A stretch of DNA of 64,000 bases from Anarhynchus alexandrinus (lineage: Eukaryota; Chordata; Aves; Charadriiformes; Charadriidae). Positions within the stretch are counted from its first letter, which is position 1. Every line of letters begins with the position of its first letter. Position numbers and translations under genes: made by a program. Below the pieces are notes generated by a model. The model searched no databases and was not told the DNA's origin. It saw only the letters and a program-made list of their open reading frames with translations. The stretch spans positions 2,008,888-2,072,887 of the forward strand of contig VUYV01000062.1 of assembly GCA_008711295.1 (NCBI GenBank), read 5' to 3'. Shown here in pieces: positions 23,801 through 55,100 of this stretch.

Positions 23801-24559
23801 CTAAAGTGTTTTCTTCCAGGGTATTTTAATAACTGAAAGTGATACATTTCCTACTTCATTGAAGTGAATTACCTTTCTAAAATGATAACAAGAAAAGCCT
23901 CCAGGTTTTTCTTCAGAATCGCATGTTGCAATGCTGGCACAGTTTGCTTTTCATACATTGTTTATTGCTTCCTGTAATTGTCCATTTCTATTATTTAAAG
24001 AAATGGCTGTTATAAATTACTAAATTTTCCATTTTCTATTACTTTACTGCATTGACACAATTTTCTGCTTCACTAAATCAAAATTTTATGTGGGATGACA
24101 GATGCAGTACACTTTGTCAGAAATAAGTAGTCACTAAGCATGGGAAAAGATCTTCATCGTGGAAAGCTTCCATAAAATATTGTTTGCAAACTTGAGCAGG
24201 ATATTTATTCCTGTTCATCTGAAATTAAGATTTCTTTTTCCTTTCACTTATGTGTCTTTTCTGCATTTCATTATGCTTTTTCCATAGCCCCTTGCTTCAA
24301 GGAACTAGAGAAGGGGAGGAAGTACACAGTAATAACAAGTAGAAATGGGTATGTCTGTGATCAACAGTACTACGGCTGTTTTGAGATTATGTTCACTGTC
24401 TCAGATTTTGCTGAACTATTTTTATTCTGTAGGAGGAGTGGGGCTGGTCACAGTTTTAAATAATTTTCTGTTGTTTTACTTAAAACTAGCTGTAGTTCCC
24501 CCATTTCATTTTGCCTTTTTTTTTTCTTTTTCTTTCTTTCTTTTTTTTTTTCATTCTAG
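20801..24559 (+). other. CYLD: CYLD 5' intron region
   Basis: Non-coding sequence between the CpG island and the first coding exon. Human CYLD has untranslated exons here. One candidate is 23616-23637 (ctttag|AAGAAG...TTAAG|gtactg, 22 nt), with proper AG and GT borders, but it is unsupported otherwise. Long T tracts at 24519-24552 form the polypyrimidine tract of the next acceptor. Confidence 0.6.
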
Positions 24560-45299
<20,740 letters not shown>

Positions 45300-46153
45300 A
45301 CGATGTCCTCTGGAAAACTGAAGAAAGAATATAGAGTTATCGACTATTGCATTTGCTGCGTTTTTTGGTTAGTTTTAATGCAACCGTTGCTGGCAATGGA
45401 TGCGATGACAAGGAAGCAGTTGACTCTGACAGCAAAAGGATTACTGTTCCGAAAACTACATGTGGAGTTCTATAATTGAAGTATTTAAGCATTTTGCACT
45501 CTAGGAAGTGTGCTTGTGTGTGTTTGTTTTATAAACAAAGTCTAAGTGAAGTTACTAAAACTTAAAGCTTTAAGTGCATTGATTATACACAGGCTTTTTT
45601 GAAATGTTAAAGGTGGAATTGTATCAGGAGAAACCTCCTTAGTCCATTAGGAATGTAAAGATACAGAGTGTTCTTGCTCAGTTCATTTCTATGGACCAAG
45701 GACGATGATTTGTGTTTCTCTGCCCTCCACACCCACCGCTTCTCCCCACCCTTGATCTTTGTAGCACCACAGATTTTCTCTCTTGAAGAGAGAATAACTT
45801 CAGTTTCAGTACGATAAATTTTAGACTGTTCATTGCATATTAATCCTGTTCTGTTATCTGTCTACTACATTCTTTTCAGTTCACGCATTTGCATCCTCAA
45901 AAATTAACGTTCATTTAAAGAGCTGAATTCCTATCTTCTGAAAATCAAGCACGCAGATTTTCTATCTGTTAACTTGCAATTTTTGGAGGGGAAAAAGAGG
46001 AGGAGAAGAGGGTATTAAGGGGAAGCGTAATTGCTGAAATATAAAATTAGCAATGGAAGTTAACAGATGTCTCTTTCGAAGTGTCTATTTTTAAAGAAAC
46101 AAAGCAGTCTGGAACAGAACAGCAACTATATACAAATGATTTGAGGACAAAAC

Positions 46154-46333
46154 AATAAAATAGTGGATTGCCTCAGGGATTGTTACTGAAGTGGATTCTA
46201 GTCCTTGGTAAAACAAAAGTGACTTTTCTATAGTACATTAAGCTACTACCTGAGAATATGTTATACATCTGACTCTTCATTTTGGGATTACTAATGAATA
46301 TTAAGAATCTGGAAAGAGGAAACTATCAATAAA
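46154..46333 (+). terminator. CYLD: Proximal CYLD poly(A) signals
   Basis: Two AATAAA hexamers, at 46154-46159 and 46328-46333, lie 0.85-1.03 kb after the stop. Confidence 0.4.
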
Positions 46334-47139
46334 AGCAGATCAGAGTTTTACTGTATACCAAGTACCTAATCAAACCTAACTGGAAAAGCTGCAAAACCTG
46401 CGTTGATGTAAAATACTATACTTTGAAGTCTGTTGGTTCCTGTTTGCAATGAAATACTGTTGTTTTAGTTGCTTTTTAGCTACTTCTGTCTACACTGACT
46501 AGCAAACATGCAACTATATATATATATACAGTAAAATCTGGTTGTACAAATTGCATATATATGAGCTGTACATTTTCAACTCTAAGATGTTTTATATGGA
46601 AAACTTTCTTTGTGGGATCAAATCTGTAGAAGGAGAGGTTACAAAATATAACAGAGGAAAAGCCACTTTGGAAAAGCCAGTGGCCTAAAGATAATGGAGA
46701 CTGATCCCATGTTGTAGAAAATGTGGTTACTTTGTTCTTCTGGGAAAACCTGCAATCTTTCGTTGGGACACACTCTACCACTAGAGAGAGATTTGAAAAT
46801 TATGCTTGAAGGACTAATCTGTCTAAGTGAGGGGTGCTGAGAGAGTTGATCTGCTCCATTAGCCGCTGCATGAAGTGTGCTCTAATTTTTCACTCTAAAG
46901 AGCAAGGAAGTTATTAAAAGCGTCACTGTTGCTTTTGCCTCTAATAGTCTCCTGGTTTCCATGTTCCCTTGCCTTATTTATCTAGGCTGCGCTCCTTGGC
47001 AAAACTTAATTTCTTTAGTTTCAGTACTACTATGAGCTCTTGAACTCTTTCTCTCCTGAAAAAATTCAGTGAGGTGTTAGGTGATGGAATCTATAACCAT
47101 CTGCCAATGAATGTGTTATTGTCCACTGGCTCCCTTATG

Positions 47140-47392
47140 GCTTCAAACTTGAAGAAGGTAGATTTAGATTAAATATTAGGAAGAAATTTTTCATTTTGAG
47201 GGTGGTAAAGCACTGGAACAGGTTGCCCAGAGCAGCTGTGGAATGCCCCATCCCTGGAGGTAGCTTGGGGGGCTGGATGGGGCTTTGAGCAACCTGGTCT
47301 AGTAGGAGGTGTCCCTGCCCGTGGCAGGGGGGTTGGAACTTGATGATCGCCAAGGTCCCTTCCAACCTCAACCATTCTATGATTCTACCTGC
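47140..47392 (+). mobile_element. CR1 LINE 3'-end fragment
   Basis: The plus strand reads ggaagaaatttttcattttg, cactggaacaggttgcccag, gaatgccccatccctggagg, and the 3' UTR ending cattctatgattcta. This is the last ~250 bp of a CR1, in the same direction as CYLD. The frame is broken and it is more diverged than the copy at 3759-4412. Confidence 0.92.
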
Positions 47393-49758
47393 CATCCTGC
47401 TCTGGGACACCAGCTGCAGGTGCTCAGATGTCTCAACAAAGGTGCCATAGAAGCATCTCATAGGCCGTATAAGGTAAAAAGACTAGCTATAGGTCTTGGT
47501 TAAGCACCTTGTACTTATTAAAGTGGCTCAAGAACACTTAGATCGTCTGAGCAGAAAGTATGATAACCCACCCATGGCTGCGTATTGAAGAGGACGTCCA
47601 GCCGCAGCCTCCAGGTACCTCATGTGATGTTTTTAGATAGAGCTGTCTGCAAAGTGAAGCTAAGAGCGGGCTTGCAAAAGAAAAAAAGGCAATAATAATA
47701 CAACAGGCTCTCCACTTGCTCTCTACAAAGTTTGATACCTTATTTAATACCTTCACTCCCCTAGCCCCATCGTGACTCTCAACCTGGCAGTGGGTGCAAG
47801 CAGTGCCCCCTTCTTGCCAAGGAGCAAACATAAAGGCTTTACAGAATGAACAAGCACAAACCTATGTACCAGTGAGACCAGTCTGAATGTCTGGATTTTT
47901 TCTCTTCCCTATCCCGCAATTTATTTTCCAATTTTCCCAATGTATTAACTTTCATGTGTCTTCCACTTGTGTCATCTTTCTCCCTCCCCTATGCCCTTCA
48001 CATACGTTGTGTACTACCTAAAGTTATAGTTACCCTTACCTCTGCCTGCCGGAACTGGGAGAAGAGCTGTGGAACTGCTATGGCCAGACTTGGACTTGGA
48101 AACCAAAGTTTCCTAGATGAATAATCTTGTAGCAAAATATCCACTCTTTCACAACTGCAAATATCCAAGAATCCCATTTTTTTCAGGATGCATATTCTAT
48201 TAGCTGAAGGGAATAAAAAGAGAGGGGTGTAAATGACCTGCTTGGCCTCTTGCCTCTAATCTTCTGGCCTTCGACTGCAGAGGGAAAAGTTGTGTGAACT
48301 TCTACTGTAGTAAATGTAGAGAACGTACAGAAAAAAACTGAGGGAGTTTAAATGCATTATTATGCACACCTCTTGGTGACAAGTATTGTGTTTTGCAATG
48401 CAGGCGGTACTTTACAGCCTGCATTTTGTACTACCTTACATTACTGCAAACCAGTAAATAGTTTTGCAAACAGTGTATGATTACATGGCTGGTTTATGGC
48501 TTACCAGTTAAGGCAGAGACATCTATGGCACATACACACACAAAAAAATTGTTTTTAACAATTGAGTTGTCTTTTAAGCCAAAAAGCATTGCTTTATGGT
48601 GTACTGCATTGGATTGGAGATAATCTGGCAGTGTAAATGAAATGTTATGGAAACTAACCCCAATTTTTATTTTCTGTCTTAGAAAGGACTATACAGAGAG
48701 AAAAGTGGTTTCGCTGTGAAAGGAAAATTGTAAAATAACTTAGATACAAGGGTAAGAAACTCGCTTTAGCCTTCAGCCTATATTGTGGAGGAACTGAATA
48801 AGCTATTTTAAAGAAAACAGCCTGCGTTTTGAAGCATCTACTGCTGTTAAACGTAATGCCCAAAGATTCCAGTGATTACACACCCAAGTTTTATGTGTGT
48901 AATGCATTTGGGAACCACCCAATCAGTTCTCTCTTTTTTTTATATGGTGAATGTGCCCATAAATTAATAGCACTTAGATGATTGCTTCATGGTTCAGCTC
49001 TTAAGTATTGCTAACAATGGCCTTAACCTGTGAATAGGAAAACACAGAAAATATGGTTCCTGACAGCCTGTAAAAAATGTAAAATTTCATGATACATAAA
49101 CTTTCATAACCTGGGAGAAAAACTGAACCCCTGTACAACTCTCAGCCCCTACTCTGCTAACCGTTTTTAGAAATAGGGGCTCAAATCAGTAGAAAATTGA
49201 ACAAATCATTGTGCCACTAAATGCTTGCTTATTTTGAATGTAGAGGGTAAAGAGACAAGGTATTAGTTAAAGGTGATACCTTACGCATTACTAAAACAAA
49301 AACCCAACGAAACCCCAGCCCTACAGTAAGCGACATCAGAATGCTCGTCTTTCAGTTGGGGAGATAACTGGAGGAAAAAAAAAAATCAGTAAAGGTCTTT
49401 CTAATAGCTGTGATACTGATTCTGTGCTCTTGCCAATGTAGTGCTGTGTTTTTACTAAACAGCCCGTGAGCATTCTGTTTGAAGCAAGTACTGTGTGTAA
49501 CAGGAATTACTCTTACTCATAAATGGTTCATTTCAATGCACTTATTTTTCTTGTGCACTTTATACTCCACTGAATAGATGAACTTGGTCACCACCATCCC
49601 CAACAATAGCCTGTTTAATACAATACTAAGGCATAACATGCTGCAAACTGAAATTTTATGGTTTCAGAACTGAGTGGGTGTAAAAAGCAGCTTGAAAGCT
49701 TTGTGTATTTTTACCACTGTAACAAAGCATGTTTTTCTCTGTTCTTGATGTTTTGCTA

Positions 49759-49764
49759 AATAAA
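49759..49764 (+). terminator. CYLD: Distal CYLD poly(A) signal candidate
   Basis: AATAAA is followed by catcccatgttttgtg, a G/T-rich downstream element. Best-looking candidate for the long-UTR form. Confidence 0.4.
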
Positions 49765-50858
49765 CATCCCATGTTTTGTGCACAAATAGTCTCTTAAACT
49801 TACAAAAGCTGTCTCCAAGAATGAGTTAGGGAAACAAACCATTGTATCAGGTTGCCCTCAACTACCCTTAACTCTTCCCCCCACTCCCCCACCCCCCAAT
49901 GGTAGAGCGGAAAGGAATGTACCATGTGCTCGCTCTAGTAATAATTAATTAAAAACATTATTCTTATGGCTCTGTTCATTTCTTTGGGGGCTTGGAGTTT
50001 TGGGAGTGTCACAAACAATAATGATTACAGTGTTGAACTAGCTTGTTTTGGGTACTTACAGAGGGATTTCTTTTTACATATTTTTGATAGTCTCTCTCTT
50101 AATTTCAACATTTCGAGGAAACGTGGGCATTGCTGTACTGTAGCAAATCAGGTCTAAGTATACTACTTGTGTCTTACCAATTAGTACCTGAGACTACAAC
50201 GGCAAACCAACAAAAAGCTGCTATACCTAACTGTAGTTTGCCTGTGAGGAAAAATTAATTTGTTTAACTGCTTAGTACACTACCTTACTGATGGGAGATG
50301 ATCAGCTCCTCCTGGGATCATGTGGTAGCTTCAGTGCTGCTTCCATAGCTACCATGTAGAAGACCTGCACTCCAAGTTTGCACGCATTCTATAGGTAGAA
50401 AAATACTGCCATCCAGTATTTCTATGTTTAATTTTTTTAATTTCCTGAGTATTGTAATAAATAATGACAAAATAATAATAATGAAGAAAAAATGTTACCT
50501 GGGACTGTAAAAGGAATGCTGTCAATTTAAGTATTTTAAAAATCTTTATCTTAGTGCAAATACTTAAACACTTGTAAAAAATGCTTGCAAAAGCTACCTT
50601 TAGGAAATGTATTACCTACTTCTGCAGTGTAAAGCGTTTGCTTTTTTAAACTGATTTTTTTTTTTATTTGCAGTAAGATATTATTAGACTAGCTAAAAGC
50701 TACAGCTGAGCCCTCTTGTGAATCACTATGGGAAAAAAGATGCTCAGAACATCTCATTCGACGTTTTTACAGCAGTAACACCAAGGTTTATCTTCAGTAG
50801 AGCTGAGCTCTGCTGAGCAGCTGCAGCTGGAGGGTTGCCTGTATTTCGAGTGTTCCGT

Positions 50859-50873
50859 CACAAGAGGGCAGTG
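50859..50873 (+). promoter_or_regulatory. CTCF-like motif
   Basis: CACAAGAGGGCAGTG fits the CTCF core CCASYAGRKGGCRS with few mismatches. Occupancy unknown. Confidence 0.35.
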
Positions 50874-51009
50874 CCTGTACCGGCTGGAAACTTCTTGCCT
50901 ATTCCTAACCCACGGCTTCGAAAATTAAGATTTATATTCATATGTCGCTATACAGCTATTGCAATCCCTTTTTTTTTTTTTAGTGCTGCTTTTAAAATTA
51001 CTTTTGGGA

Positions 51010-51034
51010 TGACGTAATTGGGTACATATAAAAC
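51010..51034 (+). promoter_or_regulatory. CRE-like TGACGTAA and TATAAAA box
   Basis: TGACGTAA at 51010-51017 and TATAAAAC at 51027-51034, a promoter-like pair about 0.5 kb before the orphan CpG island. It may be chance. Confidence 0.25.
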
Positions 51035-51519
51035 TTTCCCAGGTTTATAAATTTCAAACATACACCAAATCTGACGCAACGGGTCTTTAGCTCAGAATCG
51101 CAGTGTGTAATTCCCCCAAGGCTCAAGCCCACGGGCAGCTGACAAACCATGTGTGGCGAGTGGTGCGTGGGAGCTCCCGGGGCTGGGCTGGCATCTGGCG
51201 CAGCAGCCCCAGGCTGGGCAAGGCGGCCTCAGGGCGCTGCTCCCCCAAAACCGCCCGTGGCCCTGGGCCCAGCTGCGCCGTGCAAAGCGCCCATAATGGA
51301 AAACTGTGTCCAAATGAAACCACTGTTTGAGTGACTAAAGCAGGTACTACCGGGAGATGTAAAATACCTGGGAGATCTTGGGGCATTTGTAGAGCTTAGT
51401 GGGACCTAATGAAAATTGTAAATAACCTGACCGCAGTAGTAATTTTTCAAACCAAAAACTTTCATGCAAAACAAAATGTCATAGAAAAAAGCACAGTGTG
51501 AGTCGTGATCTTCAGTCAC

Positions 51520-52185
51520 GTCCTGAGGAGCGTGTCCAGCCGCGGCTGCTGACCCCGGCGGTGTGGCTCCAGCCCCTGTTGGCCCTACCTTTTCCCTTTG
51601 GGCTCCTCCTCGGAGCTCCTGGCCGGCTCCGGAACCGGGCGCTGGCGGGGGGGCGGGCCTCCCCGGGAGCCGGGGCAGGAACGCCGCGGGGCTGGGCTAG
51701 CAGGGAGCCGGGCTGTGCGTTTCAGCACCACCGCCGCCCGGGCCCGAGCGCTCCCGTCGGCTCCTCGGTTGAGTCCCAGCGGCAGGGCGCTGCCGGGCGC
51801 CCGGGGTCCGGGGCGGCCCCGAGAGCTGCAGCGGCAGCGCAGCCCCCCCCCGCCCCGCTGCCCGCCGGGGTGTGCGGCGCCGGGAGCGCGGGGAGACCCG
51901 GGCGGACGGGTTCTGTGCGAGCGGATCGCCGGGGGCGGGTTGGGCCCGCTAACCGCAGCAGGGAGATGCTGCTCAGGGTAGCACGGCGCCATGTAAAGCC
52001 AGCAACGAGAGGAAGGGACAGTAGGGGACAACCAGCAGACAAAAGGGCTGACCCCCGCCGCGCGGCGCAGCCCGGCCGCCCCGGTGGCTGCCCCGAGGCG
52101 GGGGGGGGGGGCGGCCAGCAGCAGGCACGGAGGGACGAAGCCCACGAGTGCCACTGCCACCGCAGCCCACAGCCACCACTACAGG
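51520..52185. promoter_or_regulatory. Orphan CpG island (candidate promoter)
   Basis: About 650 bp, very rich in G+C and CpG, in AT-rich surroundings, 6 kb past the CYLD stop. Both strands show long open frames here (238 codons plus, 191 codons minus), but these are Pro/Ala/Arg/Gly-rich, match nothing I know and are expected from GC-rich sequence lacking stops. ACTACAG|GTACTCG near 52184 is a possible plus-strand donor, so an unannotated non-coding transcript could start here. A G12 run at 52100-52111 could form a G-quadruplex. Confidence 0.65.
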
Positions 52186-55100
52186 TACTCGTGAGCGGTG
52201 ACAAATACGTTTGATGCATTTTATAACTGAGCAAGCAGTGCAATAAAAATATTTACCAAAAAAACCAAACGCAAACAAAAAAACCCCAAAACAACCACCC
52301 TGCATTTTATGGCCCTAATGGTCAAATTTTGCAGCCGAGTGACCTATCTATACAGAAATCTGAGAGTGGAAACTGTTATTTATTTGTCAATCAATTAATT
52401 GAAGAAAAAAGTGGAGGGTTTTTCTCGGGCCTATTTCCTCTATGCATTAATAACTGAAAAGTGAAGTAATTCTCTGTATTTTCTACCTCTGTATATGCAT
52501 GGCTCTCTGCAGCCCCATTTGTTTGTTATTTTTGATGCTCTCATCTGACAACCCTGAAGCCACAGATCCCCCCACCCCCTAAACCCCCAGTTTGCTGCTG
52601 TAACAGTGGGTGCGCTACAGCTGCACTAGTGCTGCACTGGGAAGAGGAGCTGGTGGGGCTGGGCCTCCTGCCCGCACACCTCTGGGCTCTGCTCATGGGA
52701 TGGTGACACACAGTGTCTCAACCTAGAGCCCAGAACACACACACGTTTCAGTACACACCCCCAAAGCTGGGCACTGCCTGCCCCCTCTCTTGAGGCACTC
52801 CTCAGCTCAAATGGCGTCATCTCATGATGGCACATGGTGTCTACACATCAGGGATTTTGGGATAGCAAATACAGTGTTTTGGGTTTTTTCCCTCCCCCTA
52901 ATGTTCACTTAAGCCCTGGTTTAGGCACCTAAGTGCTTGGGGGAGGCTGGGGAAGAGGAGGGCTCGGGGGAGNGGGAGGTTGGGGTGGGTGGGTCGGGGG
53001 GATGGGGTATGGCCCTAAGTCCTCTTGAACTTTGCCGCTTTGTGTTCAGCCCAGCTCCGCACACCAGCACTGTCTCCACCGCAGCGCAGCGAGCACCCCT
53101 GGCCTGGGCTCGCTCGGCAAGGCAGTGACAGTACCCCCTGAAGGCAGGAGCTACATAAATACAGCTTTTGTAAGTGTGACAGCCACACTAACAGAAAGGC
53201 AGCCCGAGCTTAACCAAATGCTTTGCAAACTTCCCACCTTTAGGTTTCTTATTTTTCAGGAGTCTTCTTTTTCCCATCGTATTTATTCTTCATTTTCAGC
53301 TGATTCCCCGTTTCATGAAGAAAAGAGACATCTGGGAATGAAAGGATAATTACATATAAGTTACATAGTAATTTCTTTTTAAACAGTCTATAAATTGGCT
53401 GGATTCACTTTCACTTTCGAACAAGACCAGTTTGTATATGCTAGCACTCACATATTAAGATACTATTCACTATGTAGCATCTCACGTTCCCCACTGCATG
53501 TTGTTTTTTTTTAAACCATGCAAATCTCCCACCTATCAAAGTAATTTGCAAAGGTAATTTTGTTTCTATTCATCTATTACAATAAATCAATGAATAAATA
53601 AATTATAATGCAGCAATTAAATGTATAATGAGATGGGCAACAACTATTAATAAAGGCAGAGCTAGTAGCCCAAAGGTGAACAGACTTCCCCTCTCTTCTT
53701 ACAAGTCAGGTAATGAGCTTTCTATGGTGGAGAAACAAGCAGCTGCTAAACATGTAAATGAAACCAAGGGATATAAGAGTTCAGACTATAATGCTGTTCT
53801 TCAGCCTCATTATTATTGTCACATTATTGGTTCTTCTGTGTCTTGTCCTCTGAATACTTAAAGACAGGGAGGGGATATGCAACTATTTAAAAAAAATCCT
53901 TCTGCCAAATGACTGTCTGAATGAACTCAACGGTGTTGCTGAGGTGTTGACTCCTTTCAGTAACCAAACTGGTGTAGCTAAACCGAGTTTTATCCCAGCA
54001 GAGCTATTACAAAACCAATATTGATCTGCAGGAAAAGCCAAAAGAAAATGCTGAAATTCCATGAGGAATGGAATTCCCTTTTTAAAAAAAAAAAAAAATC
54101 AGCATTATTAAATGTGAAATCTGAAAAAAACAAGTATGGTATAAACTAGTGTATCATCTGATTTTAAATATGGCCATAAATTATACTATCACTACTGCTC
54201 TCAGTAGTTTGATATTGCCATGAGGAAAAGGCAGAATGATCTTACTGCATTTTTGCCCGAGTTCTTCCTGCTGTACTAGGCAGCAGTAGGGATGCTTCAC
54301 ATTTCTTCAGATCCTGTCTATCTATCTATATCTTCAATATTTTTTCCCTATTCAAAATTATGTGCCAGAGTTACCATTTTGTAACAACGTGCTTATCTCT
54401 TTCTTCAATAGCCACAACAGTGGCTATTGTAATTTTACTCCTATTCTTTCCTGAAAGTGCGCGTGTGCGCTCTCTCTCTCCCCACGTCTCACCTCTTCAT
54501 GTTTGTGTTTACCCACATGTATGCTCCACCATCTGAGATCACATTATTCAGAAAACTTGTTTTTAAAGGAATGATTGACACATTTACTGGTTTTGTCCCA
54601 GGCTGAACTGACTCTGGTAAGAATGATCCATTAACATGGGGCTGAGGAGATACAGCATTGCCCAGAACATCAAGTTGTTTATCTAAAACTTTCTTATATT
54701 TAGAAGAATAAGGACTTTCTCCCCTCCCCCCCTTCCCCTCACCTCTTGCATACAGTTTGAGAATTTCAAGGGCAGCTCATTAGTTAGCAGAGACTTCAAT
54801 GAAGCTACAGTGGTTGATTTATTGTAATAGATGGCAGGAAACAGAATTATCTTAGCAAATTAGTTTGGCTGATAGGAAGGCTGGCCAGCAGATAAGACGT
54901 AGTGCTGACATCTGACCTGACCTGCACACGCTTCTGATGGAGTTAGGCCAATTCACAGTTGAGGATGAGTTGCTACACTTAACACAAAGTGCTCAGGAAG
55001 AACAAACAAGCCAGCCATGAGCGGGGCCAGGAACTGCATGCTACCTGGAAGCACTGTCCTTGAGACTGTCCGGCTGCCCTGCAGTTCCTGGCTAAGGTGG

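Larger units (their letters stand above)
45300..49780 (+). other. CYLD: Candidate CYLD 3' UTR
   Basis: No coding sequence follows the stop. AATAAA occurs at 46154-46159, 46328-46333 and 49759-49764, so UTRs of about 0.9, 1.0 or 4.5 kb are possible. Mammalian CYLD has a long 3' UTR, which favours use of the distal site in part of the transcripts. The region includes a (TA)n run near 46512 and a CR1 fragment at 47140-47392. Confidence 0.5.
49781..51519. other. Intergenic, CYLD side
   Basis: Mostly AT-rich without genes. From 50800 on it turns GC-richer and holds a CTCF-like site (50859-50873) and a CRE followed by a TATA box (51010-51034). Confidence 0.5.

Noticed and set aside
51498..52214. 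238-codon open frame on the plus strand and overlapping 191-codon frame on the minus strand
   Set aside because: Both lie in a CpG island where stop codons are rare. Composition is Pro/Ala/Arg/Gly-rich with no known domain, and the two strands are equally open.
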